A stretch of DNA of 64,000 bases from Paenibacillus sp. J23TS9. GTDB lineage: Bacteria; Bacillota; Bacilli; Paenibacillales; Paenibacillaceae. Below are positions 28,992 through 37,562 of the stretch, one piece after another. The position numbers and the translations under genes were made by a program. The notes beneath the pieces were generated by a model. It ran no database searches and was not told the origin of the DNA. It saw only the letters and a list, made by a program, of their open reading frames with translations. Every line of letters starts with the position of its first letter. Position 1 is the first letter of the stretch. The stretch covers positions 62,001 to 126,000 of the forward strand of contig NZ_BOSG01000001.1 in assembly GCF_018403225.1 (NCBI RefSeq), written 5' to 3'.

Positions 28992-30410
28992 ATGCAGACT
29001 TTGCTGCTTTGGTTGTTTTATATTTCATCTTTTTATGCGTTTATTCCCGGACTCATCACCCGTATTTTCGGGTTCCGTGTTTTCCGGAAAGGCAGCGGTG
29101 AGCATGAATATGCCCTGACCTTTGATGACGGGCCTGACGCGGTGTATACGCCCAAGCTGCTGGACTTATTGAAGCGGTATGATGCAAAGGCGACCTTTTT
29201 CGTCGTTGGAACGCATGCCGAGAACAATCCGGAGCTCGTAAAACGAATGCATGACGAAGGTCATCTTATCGGCATTCATAATTACATTCACAAGTCGAAC
29301 TGGCTGATGCGGCCGGCGACCGTAACCAAGCAAATTATGAAGACGGATAAGATTATTCACTCCATCACCGGAGAGCGTACATCGTATTACCGTCCGCCAT
29401 GGGGAATCGTCAATCTCTTCGATTTGAAGAAGCGCGGCGGCAAGTTTAAAATTGTGCTCTGGTCCGCCATGTTTGGGGATTGGAGAGAAAGAATCGGTGC
29501 TGACCGGTTAACGGAGCGGATTCTGAGTAAGCTTCAGCCGGGAGAGGTACTTCTTCTTCATGATTGCGGCACGACGGCAGGTGCGAATCCCGATGCTCCG
29601 CAGCAGATGTTGATTGCTCTGGAACGTGTGCTGCAAGAAGCAGAACAACGCGGACTGAAGAGTATCCGGGTTGACGAAATGATTAAGGCCAAGGAAAATG
29701 CTCCTGAAAAGAAGCTTTCCCGCGGCAAACTTGCTGTCGTCAAGCTATGGCTGATTTGGGAAACGATTTTTCACAAAGTGTTCCGGCTTAAAACGGTCAA
29801 TCCTCAGAATCCCTTTCTCCATTACCGGCTGCGAAAATACAGTGGTCAGACCGTTGAGCTGGATGATGGGGAGCTGCTTCAAAAGGGCGATAAAGTCGTA
29901 GAACTGCATTTTGATAATGAGAAGCTTTTCCGCTTTGGAATCAGGTCGCGCTCGACGGTGCATTTGGCTATACAAATGATTCGCTCGATGGAGAAGGAGC
30001 TGCCGGTATTGGCCCATCAAGTGATGGGGATTGCAGGTGCGAAAAATGCCAAAGCTCTTTATGGTGTCACCATGGTAAATCGCGGACCACAGCAGTTCGG
30101 ATTTCAGGTTCTTGATTTGAAGGACGGGCTTTTTGCAAGATCATCACAGCTCTATTTGAAATTTTTATTAAGCGTCATTCATCCGTCTGGACAATCTCGT
30201 CTTAAGGAACATACACAACGGTTGATTCCTAAAATGATCTTAATGCCTATTAGTGTCTTAATGGAACGGTATGCTGAAAATGGATCCCACCGCCCTCATC
30301 ATGAAATGAAACGCGAAAGAGGGAATCAACCGGAACAAACTGCTGATAATAATGACCTCAGCTTGAGCGCCTCGGCACAAGGACTGGAAAGTTCCACACC
30401 CGCCATCTAA
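28992..30410 (+). CDS. Polysaccharide deacetylase (NodB domain) with large C-terminal domain
   Basis: A CE4 metal-dependent deacetylase, likely acting on peptidoglycan or another cell-wall polymer; 472 residues. An N-terminal hydrophobic stretch (LLLWLFYISSFYAFIPGLI) suggests membrane anchoring. The NodB motifs are TFDDGPD (Asp45/Asp46), the metal-binding His96 and His100 in GIHNYIHKS, RPPWG, and LLLHDCG. After about residue 235 comes a roughly 200-residue domain with GDKVVELHFDNE, resembling the YkoP-like family, fused to the deacetylase. The extreme C terminus is low-complexity. Monocistronic, with a terminator right after it. Confidence 0.87.
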   Translation: MQTLLLWLFYISSFYAFIPGLITRIFGFRVFRKGSGEHEYALTFDDGPDAVYTPKLLDLLKRYDAKATFFVVGTHAENNPELVKRMHDEGHLIGIHNYIHKSNWLMRPATVTKQIMKTDKIIHSITGERTSYYRPPWGIVNLFDLKKRGGKFKIVLWSAMFGDWRERIGADRLTERILSKLQPGEVLLLHDCGTTAGANPDAPQQMLIALERVLQEAEQRGLKSIRVDEMIKAKENAPEKKLSRGKLAVVKLWLIWETIFHKVFRLKTVNPQNPFLHYRLRKYSGQTVELDDGELLQKGDKVVELHFDNEKLFRFGIRSRSTVHLAIQMIRSMEKELPVLAHQVMGIAGAKNAKALYGVTMVNRGPQQFGFQVLDLKDGLFARSSQLYLKFLLSVIHPSGQSRLKEHTQRLIPKMILMPISVLMERYAENGSHRPHHEMKRERGNQPEQTADNNDLSLSASAQGLESSTPAI

Positions 30411-30424
30411 TTTATTTATACGAT

Positions 30425-30462
30425 AAGAGCTCCGTAAGCCAAATGCTTGCGGAGCTCTTTTA
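30425..30462 (+). terminator. Rho-independent terminator after the deacetylase
   Basis: AAGAGCTCCGTAAGC pairs with GCTTGCGGAGCTCTT, followed by TT and an A/T-rich stretch. Confidence 0.85.
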
Positions 30463-30585
30463 TATGTATTCCCTTAAACTGCATTTTCTATTTTATAGAA
30501 ATTAATACTTGCATTCCCACTAATAATAGAATAATATTGGTTCATAGGAACATTTGTTCTGATATGGTGAGGAGGGGATCTTCCG

Positions 30586-30951
30586 ATGTTTAAGAAGCTG
30601 GAATGCGTATGTATTCATACAAAGGATATCGATAAATCTTTGGCATTCTATACCATCATGGGGCTGAAAGAGAATTGGAGAATTGAACGAGTTCTGGATA
30701 GTGGGTTTATATGGACGCTGGTCGGATTGGTATTCCCAGAGCTTAACAGTTCTGAACTCGTTCTCAGCAATCACCCTCAGAATCAGTCTACCGAAATTGA
30801 AATCCTTGTTGATGATGTGCAGGAAACATACAACGAATTGAGCAAGCATGAAGAGATCGAGTGGATTGGCTTGCCTTTTGAGACGGAATCAGGGCATGTC
30901 GCTATTATGCAAGCTCCCGATGGAAATGTGTTTGTTTTAGTTGGAAAATAA
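30586..30951 (+). CDS. VOC (glyoxalase/bleomycin resistance) family protein
   Basis: A 121-residue single-copy vicinal-oxygen-chelate fold protein. The N-terminal half begins LECVCIHTKDIDKSLAFYTI, and the C-terminal half carries the metal-site glutamate region VAIMQAPDGNVFVLVG. The first metal histidine of classical glyoxalase I is present as HTKD. GGAGGGGATC precedes the ATG. It is a lone gene between two terminators. The substrate cannot be told from sequence; many such proteins are not true glyoxalases. Confidence 0.85.
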   Translation: MFKKLECVCIHTKDIDKSLAFYTIMGLKENWRIERVLDSGFIWTLVGLVFPELNSSELVLSNHPQNQSTEIEILVDDVQETYNELSKHEEIEWIGLPFETESGHVAIMQAPDGNVFVLVGK

Positions 30952-31089
30952 TCTTAACGATCACTGAAATAGGGTCATTCGAATGTAGTCAACTGCGAAT
31001 GTCTTTGTAATCAGTTTTATATCAAGAGGTGCTCCTAAAGTGGATTTATCTACGGATCGGCGGCATCTTTTTTATATGCAGACATGAAG

Positions 31090-31133
31090 AAGGGGAGTAC
31101 CACCGTTCTGAGATACCGGTAGTACTCCCCTTT
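31090..31133. terminator. Hairpin between the VOC gene and ilvD, probable terminator
   Basis: AAGGGGAGTAC pairs with GTACTCCCCTT around a 20-base loop. It lies 19 bases beyond the ilvD stop on the minus strand. T-runs on either side are short, so the direction is uncertain. Confidence 0.6.
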
Positions 31134-31151
31134 CTATGAGAAGATATTATA

Positions 31152-32840
31152 TTAGATCTTTAAGACGCCGCCTTGGCTTGCGTTGGTGACAAGCTTGGAA
31201 TAACGGGCGAGATAGCCTGTTTTTACTTTCGGCTCAAAGTCCTTCCACTCGTTGGTACGGCGGGAAGCCATTTCTTCTTCGCTCACCAGCAGTTCGATCT
31301 TCCGGTTGTTCAGGTCAAGCTCGATGATGTCTCCGTCATGAACGAAAGCGATCGGTCCGCCTTCGGCAGCTTCCGGAGAAATATGGCCGATGCTGATGCC
31401 GCGGGATGCGCCGGAGAAACGTCCGTCGGTAATCAAACCGACTTTGGCGCCGAGTCCCATGCCCACGATCTGGGAAGTTGGAGCCAGCATTTCCGGCATG
31501 CCCGGTCCGCCCTTAGGACCTTCATAACGGATAACAACGACCATGCCTTCCTTGACTTTGCCGTTCGCGATGCCTTCGAGAGCTTGCTCCTGGGAGTCGA
31601 AGCAGATGGCTGGACCTTTATGGTAGCCACCAACCGAGGCATCAACAGCACCGACTTTAATGATCGAACCTTCCGGAGCCAGGTTGCCGTACAATACGGC
31701 CAGACCACCGCGCTCGGAGTAAGGCTGATCGATTGGATGAATGACATTCTTATCTTGAATTTCGCAGCCGGCCACGTTCTCAGCGATCGTTTTGCCGGTT
31801 ACGGTCATGCAATCGCCAAACAATGCATCCGGTTTTTTGAGAAGCTCGTGCAGCACGGCGCTTACGCCGCCCGCAATATGAACGTCTTCGATGAAGTAAT
31901 CGGAAGCAGGTGCCAGCTTCGAAATATGAGGTACGCGGTTTGCGACTTCGTTAATCCGCTCCAGCGGATAGTCGATGCCTGCTTCCTGTGCAAGTGCCAG
32001 GGTATGCAGTACGGTGTTGGTGGATCCGCCCATGGCCATATCCAGTGCGAAAGCATTGTCGATCGATTCGCGGGTGACAATGTCACGTGGTTTGAGATCC
32101 ATTTTCACGAGTTCCATCAGCTGGCGCGCCGATTGCTTAACGAATTCTTTACGCTCTTCAGCGACGGCGAGGATGGTTCCGTTACCCGGCATCGCGAGGC
32201 CAAGAGCTTCTGCCAGACAGTTCATGGAATTGGCCGTAAACATGCCGGAGCAGGAACCGCAGGTCGGACAACCGTATTGTTCGAGTTCCATCAGCTCATC
32301 GTCCGTGATTTTGCCAACCTGGTGAGCGCCGACGCCTTCAAATACTGATGTCAGGGAAAGTTTGCGACCTTTGCTGTCTACGCCAGCTTTCATCGGTCCA
32401 CCGCTGACAAAAATAGTCGGAATGTTAACGCGCAGCGCGCCCATCAGCATGCCTGGTGTAATTTTGTCGCAGTTTGGAATGCAGACCATGCCGTCAAACC
32501 AGTGAGCGGAAACGACGGTTTCCAGGGAATCCGCAATAATCTCGCGGCTTGGAAGGGAGTAGCGCATACCGATATGGCCCATTGCAATGCCATCATCAAC
32601 GCCGATGGTGTTGAATTCGAAAGGAACACCGCCAGCTTCGCGGATCGCTTCCTTCACGATCTTGCCGAATTCCTGCAGATGCACATGCCCAGGAACGATG
32701 TCGATATAGGAGTTACACACCGCGATAAACGGTTTGCCGAAATCCTCTTCTTTTACGCCGGCTGCACGCAGCAGACTGCGGTGCGGAGCGCGGTCGAAGC
32801 CTTTTTTGATCATGTCTGAACGCATTTTATTAGCTGCCAT
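31152..32840 (-). CDS. ilvD: Dihydroxy-acid dehydratase
   Basis: Converts 2,3-dihydroxyisovalerate and its homologue to the 2-keto acids in valine and isoleucine synthesis; iron-sulfur enzyme, 562 residues. The cluster cysteines are in [24 protein letters not shown] and [19 protein letters not shown], and [20 protein letters not shown] is the C-terminal signature. It is monocistronic and far from other ilv genes in this window. GGGGGAAGAGACATC precedes the ATG on the minus strand. No T-box was seen in its 243-base upstream gap; the KGG gene's terminator occupies part of that gap. Confidence 0.97.
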   Translation of the reverse strand: MAANKMRSDMIKKGFDRAPHRSLLRAAGVKEEDFGKPFIAVCNSYIDIVPGHVHLQEFGKIVKEAIREAGGVPFEFNTIGVDDGIAMGHIGMRYSLPSREIIADSLETVVSAHWFDGMVCIPNCDKITPGMLMGALRVNIPTIFVSGGPMKAGVDSKGRKLSLTSVFEGVGAHQVGKITDDELMELEQYGCPTCGSCSGMFTANSMNCLAEALGLAMPGNGTILAVAEERKEFVKQSARQLMELVKMDLKPRDIVTRESIDNAFALDMAMGGSTNTVLHTLALAQEAGIDYPLERINEVANRVPHISKLAPASDYFIEDVHIAGGVSAVLHELLKKPDALFGDCMTVTGKTIAENVAGCEIQDKNVIHPIDQPYSERGGLAVLYGNLAPEGSIIKVGAVDASVGGYHKGPAICFDSQEQALEGIANGKVKEGMVVVIRYEGPKGGPGMPEMLAPTSQIVGMGLGAKVGLITDGRFSGASRGISIGHISPEAAEGGPIAFVHDGDIIELDLNNRKIELLVSEEEMASRRTNEWKDFEPKVKTGYLARYSKLVTNASQGGVLKI

Positions 32841-33007
32841 GATGTCTCTTCCCCCTATTTAGTGAATGTATAAACCCATCTCGCTTTAGCGCGGTTACCG
32901 AAAGAAGTGCCCGAATAAACGATTTTAAATGAGTCTATCACAAAATGAGAGGTTTTTCTAGCGACGAATAAAGGCTTGAGAGCTGTCAGGAGCTGTTAAT
33001 AGCAAGA

Positions 33008-33053
33008 AAAAAGGCATTCCCAATCCTCATACGGATGGAAGATGCCTTTTTTC
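33008..33053 (-). terminator. Bidirectional terminator after the KGG gene
   Basis: AAAAAAGGCAT...ATGCCTTTTTTC with an imperfect inner stem. It lies 31 bases beyond the stop codon of the minus-strand KGG gene. Confidence 0.85.
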
Positions 33054-33083
33054 AGCCGTTGTTATACTTCACGCAAGCTTATA

Positions 33084-33329
33084 TTAGTTTTTTCCGCCTT
33101 TGCGGCCGATTTCTTTATAGAAATCCTTGTCATGGGAATCGGAAGTAGCTTCTCCGCCTTTGCGGCCGATTTCCTGATAAAAATCTTTATCATGGGATTT
33201 GGAAGTTGCGTCTCCGCCTTTTTTACCGATTTCCTGATAGAAGTCTTTGTCATGGTTCTTAGCGGTTGCTTCTCCACCCATACGTCCAGCTTCTTCTCTG
33301 CTCATTTTACCGTTATTATTACGTGCCAT
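33084..33329 (-). CDS. KGG-repeat general stress protein (GsiB-like)
   Basis: An 81-residue hydrophilic protein built of 20-residue repeats of the form GGEATxxxHDKDFYQEIGxK (three copies, residues 18-77), preceded by MSREEAGRMGG. Such KGG/Con-10 proteins are hydrophilin-like and accumulate in desiccation, osmotic or general stress; B. subtilis GsiB belongs here. No enzyme motif is expected. AAGGAGTGA lies just upstream of the ATG. The repeats are also visible at DNA level as 60-base units. Confidence 0.92.
   Translation of the reverse strand: MARNNNGKMSREEAGRMGGEATAKNHDKDFYQEIGKKGGDATSKSHDKDFYQEIGRKGGEATSDSHDKDFYKEIGRKGGKN
33099..33278 (-). repeat. Three tandem 60-base coding repeats
   Basis: Three in-frame 60-base units inside the KGG gene. 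Long identical runs occur between copies (for example ccgcctttgcggccgatttc appears twice on the plus strand), so this is a place for slippage and copy-number change. Confidence 0.85.
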
Positions 33330-33523
33330 TACAAATCACTCCTTGGTAGTCGTTTTTTGTTATTGTTGCGCGCATCATTTACTTACCACCTTCTAAATGG
33401 AGTGAAACAATTAATTTATGCAATCATTGGTAAATAACTTGCTTGTATCCTTGAACTGTTTTGCCATGCACTTAGTCATCATTTTTATCAAAATGCTGTT
33501 TTCTTGATATGAAGCAATAACTT

Positions 33524-34558
33524 TTACAGCGGTCTGCCCAAAGCGAAACGCTCCAGTCGAATAATCCACGTCACCGGCGGCTCAATCACTGGATGTGCTA
33601 GTTTTCGCACGACAGGCTGGGCGAGAGCGATGGTCAGCAAAATGGCCCCGGCGATGAGCAGAAGTGCTGCCGCTGGATGGTGGATGTAGCTATACAACCC
33701 CGACTTGGCGGCCAAGCGGATGATAAAGCCGTGGAGGAGGAATACATACAATGTACGGCGTCCCAGATCGGTCAATTGGCTCTCCCGGAAAGGTACCCAA
33801 GCCAGAAATGCAGCACCCGATATCAATTGGAGGCCGTAAAGGGCGATCCGGTACAATCCGGCGTACCATTCCTGATGTCCGAGCTGAAGGTAGGTCATGC
33901 TGCCAAAGAGCCAGCCTTCCGGCATATGCAGTCCCCACAGGGCGATAATGATGAAGAGAAGGGCCGATGCAGCAGCAGCGATTCTCTTTTTTTGCTTGGT
34001 GAAAAATTGCACAAGGGTCGGAAACGAAAAATGATAGCCAATGACAAAGAAGGGAAGGTATACAAATGTCCGGCTAAAGCTCAGCCAAGCTCCGTCCAAC
34101 TGGATATAGCCGACCAGTACGCCCAAAATCAGCGAGAGAGTAATCTGTGCTGCCGGGCTTAATTTATGCATCCCTAAGGTCAGCAGGCGCCATCCTACAT
34201 GACTCGCGAGAAACCAGAGCAGCAGGTAAGGGGCAAAAAACGAATGATGAATGTTCTGTAATTGAAAGACCGTAAGATCCAGAAACGAGTACAGGCTTTG
34301 AAAAATGATATACTGCAGGCCGATTTGCAGCAGTGTATTGCGTCCCCTGGCGCCCCTGAGTCCGCCTTTGGCAAAGTACCCGGTCACGAATACAAACAGC
34401 GGCATATGAAAAGTGAATATCCACAAATATAGCGCATGTATACCGTCCATTTGACGAATGAGCGGCTCGATGGCGTTTCCTATAAAAACGGTCAGGATCA
34501 ATACGAACCGTAGATTCAAAAAGTAGGTTTCTCCCTGTTTGGCTAATGTCTTCTCCAT
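33524..34558 (-). CDS. Membrane acyltransferase, OafA/YrhL-like (acyltransferase family 3)
   Basis: A 344-residue polytopic membrane protein with about ten hydrophobic segments, of the kind that O-acetylates sugars or polymers at the cell surface. The N-terminal NLRFVLILTVFIGNAIEPLI and the LWIFTFHMPLFVFVTGYFA segment, which carries the family histidine, are characteristic. The start is set at minus-strand position 34558, since GGAGGG lies 8-9 bases upstream; a start at 34573 would put that site inside the gene. It is divergent from kdgK, and the Fnr-type box and cre-like site lie between them. Acceptor unknown. Confidence 0.85.
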   Translation of the reverse strand: MEKTLAKQGETYFLNLRFVLILTVFIGNAIEPLIRQMDGIHALYLWIFTFHMPLFVFVTGYFAKGGLRGARGRNTLLQIGLQYIIFQSLYSFLDLTVFQLQNIHHSFFAPYLLLWFLASHVGWRLLTLGMHKLSPAAQITLSLILGVLVGYIQLDGAWLSFSRTFVYLPFFVIGYHFSFPTLVQFFTKQKKRIAAAASALLFIIIALWGLHMPEGWLFGSMTYLQLGHQEWYAGLYRIALYGLQLISGAAFLAWVPFRESQLTDLGRRTLYVFLLHGFIIRLAAKSGLYSYIHHPAAALLLIAGAILLTIALAQPVVRKLAHPVIEPPVTWIIRLERFALGRPL

Positions 34559-34614
34559 GATGATTCCCTCCATTTTCTTTCACTTTAAAAATACTACGCT
34601 TTGAAAGGAGGTAT

Positions 34615-34630
34615 TGTGATTTTAATCACA
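34615..34630. promoter_or_regulatory. Fnr/Crp-type operator
   Basis: TGTGATTTTAATCACA is a perfect TGTGA-N6-TCACA palindrome, the consensus for Fnr in Bacillus and Paenibacillus and for Crp-family proteins in general. It lies 57 bases from the acyltransferase start and about 98 bases upstream of the predicted kdgK transcription start. Confidence 0.65.
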
Positions 34631-34631
34631 A

Positions 34632-34646
34632 GAGAAAACGCTAACA
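34632..34646 (+). promoter_or_regulatory. Weak cre-like site
   Basis: GAGAAAACGCTAACA matches WTGNAANCGNWNNCA except at the first two positions. It directly abuts the Fnr-type box and precedes the kdgK promoter. Confidence 0.35.
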
Positions 34647-34685
34647 TTCAATCTAAGTGTGTCAAAGCGATGAAATTGTTACATA

Positions 34686-34714
34686 TTGACAACAAAACCT
34701 CATCCGCTGACAAT
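34686..34714 (+). promoter_or_regulatory. Sigma-A promoter of kdgK
   Basis: A perfect TTGACA with GACAAT 17 bases downstream; the start codon follows 35 bases later. Confidence 0.6.
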
Positions 34715-34748
34715 AGGTACAGACTTTAAAAACGGAGAGGGGACTATT

Positions 34749-35717
34749 ATGCAGCAGGACACAGCACTTTTGGCACCTGAACTGGTTACTTTCGGCGAAA
34801 GCATGGGATTGTTTACGGCACAAGACTCCCGGGGATTGGAGTATGCTTCTACTCTGAACAAGTCATTTGGCGGGGCAGAAAGCAATGTGGCTATTGGAGT
34901 TGCCCGGTTAGGACATCGCGCAGGCTGGTTCGGTGCGCTTGGCAGCGATCCGATCGGGACGATGATATATAAAGCGATACGTGGCGAAGGCGTTGATGTG
35001 TCGCGTGCTGTTCTGAGCAGCGAGGCTCCGACAGGCCTGATGATCCGTGAAAACACAGCAGGAAAGTCTTCGGTATATTATTACCGTAAAGCTTCGGCTG
35101 CAAGTCAAATGAAGGCAGAGAATCTGGACGCTTCATATATTCAGGGCTCGAAAATACTTCACGTGACGGGAATTACAGCAGCCATTAGTCCTTCGGCTTT
35201 AGCTTGTGTGGAAAGAGCCATGGATATTGCGCGAAGCGCCGGAGTCAAAGTCAGCTTTGATCCCAACTTGCGGCTCAAGCTGTGGACGCTGGAAGAAGCG
35301 CGCAGCGTTCTCTTGCGATTAGCTGAGAAAGCAGATTACTTCCTGCCGGGGCTGGATGAATTGAAGCTTCTTTACGATGTGGAAGAGGATGAGGCTGTTT
35401 TTGCCGAGCTGTCCCGTCTGAATGCAGTTTCCATTATTAAGGGCGGACCGGAGTTGACCTATGTATTGGAGCATGGTACCCTGACGGAAGTTCCTTATTT
35501 TAAAGCGGATCAGGTGTTGGACACTGTCGGGGCGGGCGATGGCTTCTGTGCGGGCTTCATTGCCGGACTGCTTAAGGGACAAACAACGGTGGAAGCCGTG
35601 CGCCTTGGCAACCTGATGGGCTCCATGGTCATTCAAGCCGTGGGAGATTGGGAAGCGCTACCAACCTGGGAGCAGGTGGAAGCAAAGCTTGAGCGTAAGA
35701 CGCATATTGAAAGATAA
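34749..35717 (+). CDS. kdgK: 2-keto-3-deoxygluconate kinase (PfkB family)
   Basis: A ribokinase-family sugar kinase, 322 residues, that would phosphorylate 2-keto-3-deoxygluconate to KDPG. It has the N-terminal TFGESMGLF and GGAESNVAIGVARLG segments and the C-terminal PfkB signature DTVGAGDGFCAGF with catalytic base Asp264. The start is ATG 34749 with GGAGAGGGG upstream; an in-frame start at 34686 would begin inside the promoter. The substrate is inferred from the following KDPG aldolase gene, with which it makes a complete KDG to pyruvate plus glyceraldehyde-3-phosphate route, used for pectin and uronic acids. Confidence 0.85.
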   Translation: MQQDTALLAPELVTFGESMGLFTAQDSRGLEYASTLNKSFGGAESNVAIGVARLGHRAGWFGALGSDPIGTMIYKAIRGEGVDVSRAVLSSEAPTGLMIRENTAGKSSVYYYRKASAASQMKAENLDASYIQGSKILHVTGITAAISPSALACVERAMDIARSAGVKVSFDPNLRLKLWTLEEARSVLLRLAEKADYFLPGLDELKLLYDVEEDEAVFAELSRLNAVSIIKGGPELTYVLEHGTLTEVPYFKADQVLDTVGAGDGFCAGFIAGLLKGQTTVEAVRLGNLMGSMVIQAVGDWEALPTWEQVEAKLERKTHIER

Positions 35718-35855
35718 TTTGGTTCTGCAAGATTTTAAGATGTTACATAATTCAATGGGTATTATTGTGAAATTCCTGACATATTCAGCCATCGCTGCAA
35801 TCGATAGACATCCCGGCGGGATTTCCATATAATGAGTGAAAAGGAGCGTTTGATT

Positions 35856-36518
35856 GTGAAAAAACTCCAGGTATTACAGAAGATTATCGATAACGGCGTT
35901 GTGGCTGTGCTGCGGGGCGATTCTGCGGATCAGGTTTTCGCCATGGCGGAAGCGGCCATTGCCGGTGGAATTAAAGTTATTGAAGTGACATTGACAGTAC
36001 CAGGCGCACTCCAGGCGATTGAGAAGCTGAGCCGCTTGTACAGCTGGAAAACCAGTGATCCCGAAAAATTTGCTGTGATTGGAGCAGGCACCGTGCTGGA
36101 GCCTCAGACTGCACGTGCTGCAATGATGGCGGGTGCCGAGTTTGTGGTAGGGCCTTCGCTCAATCCAGAAACGGTTAAAATATGCAATCTGTACCGCATA
36201 CCAATTATGCCTGGCGTCATGACCATAGCCGAAGTCCAGCATGCGCTGGAGCTTGGGGTCGATATTGTTAAGCTGTTCCCGGGTAATTTGTATGAACCGG
36301 GAATTATCAAGACAATGAAGGGTCCTATGCCGCAGGCTAACTTTATGCCGACAGGCGGAGTTTCGCTTTCCAATCTGAAAGATTGGATCCATGGCGGGGC
36401 TGTAGCCGTTGGGATCGGATCGGATTTAACAAACGACGCGATAAAGACTGGAAATATGGAACTGGTGCGTGATAAAGCTCAGCAATATATGCAAGCTTAC
36501 CGTGACGCCAAACAGTAG
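35856..36518 (+). CDS. kdgA: KDPG/KHG aldolase
   Basis: Class I aldolase that splits 2-keto-3-deoxy-6-phosphogluconate into pyruvate and glyceraldehyde-3-phosphate; 220 residues. The Schiff-base lysine is Lys139 in VDIVKLFPGN, with the catalytic glutamate in IKVIEVTLTVP and the phosphate-binding region FMPTGGVSLSNL. The start is GTG 35856, with AAGGAG ending 9 bases upstream; ATG 35832 would put that site inside the gene. It lies 138 bases after kdgK, with no terminator seen between them, so they are probably one operon. Confidence 0.92.
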   Translation: MKKLQVLQKIIDNGVVAVLRGDSADQVFAMAEAAIAGGIKVIEVTLTVPGALQAIEKLSRLYSWKTSDPEKFAVIGAGTVLEPQTARAAMMAGAEFVVGPSLNPETVKICNLYRIPIMPGVMTIAEVQHALELGVDIVKLFPGNLYEPGIIKTMKGPMPQANFMPTGGVSLSNLKDWIHGGAVAVGIGSDLTNDAIKTGNMELVRDKAQQYMQAYRDAKQ

Positions 36519-36705
36519 AGATCGTTAAACGTGAAAAAAGCCCTCGAGGGCAATGCGGCAGCTCGGCCGTGTCAAAGCGGCTTATGAAGTCAGCCTGCCG
36601 TCCCCATGGGAGGCAGGCTGATCATGTATCCATTACTTTATCGAAATCGAAAAAAATTAGAAAGCAAGGGCATGGAACCCGATCATATGTGGAGGTGCAC
36701 AGAAA

Positions 36706-37449
36706 GTGCAGAAGATTGAAACATTAGCCTCTTGGATTGAACAGAGTGATAATATCGTCTTTTTTGGCGGAGCGGGTTCCTCTACAGAGAGTGGCATTCC
36801 CGATTTCCGCTCCGCCGCAGGCTTGTACCAAACCGAGCAGCATTCTCCTTATCCACCCGAGCTTATGCTCAGCCGCTCTTTTTTCGTCAAAATGCCCGAA
36901 ATCTTTTTTGATTTTTACCGCAGCAAAATGCTTCATCCGGACGCCCAGCCGAACGGCTGCCACCGGCTTTTGGCTAAGCTGGAGGAACAGGGGAAGCTGA
37001 AGGCCGTGGTGACGCAAAATATCGATGGACTGCATCAAAAGGCAGGCAGTAAAGAGGTTCTTGAGCTGCATGGCTCGGTGCACCGTAATTATTGTATGGG
37101 CTGCAGACGCTTTTTCGGACTGGAGCAGGTGATGGCCAGCAAGCATCTGGTACCGCGTTGCCCATTTTGCCAAGGAATCGTGAAACCGGATGTGGTTCTT
37201 TATGAGGAAGCACTTGATCAGCAGGTGCTCATCAGCTCCATGGATGCGATCACGAATGCGGATCTGCTCATCGTCGGAGGGACGTCATTGACGGTTCATC
37301 CAGCAGCAGAGCTTGTTTCTTATTATGAAGGGCCGCGTTCGGTGCTGCTCAATATGGACCCGACGCCTTATGATCAGAGGGCCAACCTGTTGATCAATGA
37401 TAAAATTGGTGAAGTTATGGATCAGGTTAGTCGAATTCTCGGCATCTGA
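36706..37449 (+). CDS. NAD-dependent protein deacylase, sirtuin family
   Basis: A 247-residue sirtuin that removes acyl groups from lysines using NAD. The NAD-binding GAGSSTESGIPDFRS, the QNIDGLHQKAG segment, the catalytic histidine in LELHGSVHRNYC, and the zinc cysteines (NYCMGC and PRCPFC) are all intact. GGAGGTG precedes the GTG start at 36706. It lies between kdgA and an aldo/keto reductase with gaps over 100 bases on both sides, so it is likely monocistronic. A GC-rich hairpin without a T-run lies upstream near 36585-36620. Targets unknown; it resembles the CobB/SrtN type. Confidence 0.93.
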   Translation: MQKIETLASWIEQSDNIVFFGGAGSSTESGIPDFRSAAGLYQTEQHSPYPPELMLSRSFFVKMPEIFFDFYRSKMLHPDAQPNGCHRLLAKLEEQGKLKAVVTQNIDGLHQKAGSKEVLELHGSVHRNYCMGCRRFFGLEQVMASKHLVPRCPFCQGIVKPDVVLYEEALDQQVLISSMDAITNADLLIVGGTSLTVHPAAELVSYYEGPRSVLLNMDPTPYDQRANLLINDKIGEVMDQVSRILGI

Positions 37450-37562
37450 TGGTATCAAACGCGGTTCAACGAGCCTTGTAATCGGTTTCTTGTCAAAGCA
37501 GGCGCAAAAGAGATATGATATTTTCTAAGTAATGGCACCTTATCATAGAAAGGCGGATTGCA

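Noticed and set aside
31173..32348. A 391-codon open frame opposite ilvD
   Set aside because: It lies wholly inside the well-supported ilvD gene, has no ribosome site or family motif, and its composition follows from ilvD codon use.
36538..36620. GC-rich hairpins before the sirtuin gene (GCCCTCGAGGGC and AGCCTGCC...GGCAGGCT)
   Set aside because: Neither has a T-run in the direction of the neighbouring genes, and neither matches a known regulatory RNA; possibly remnants of a terminator.
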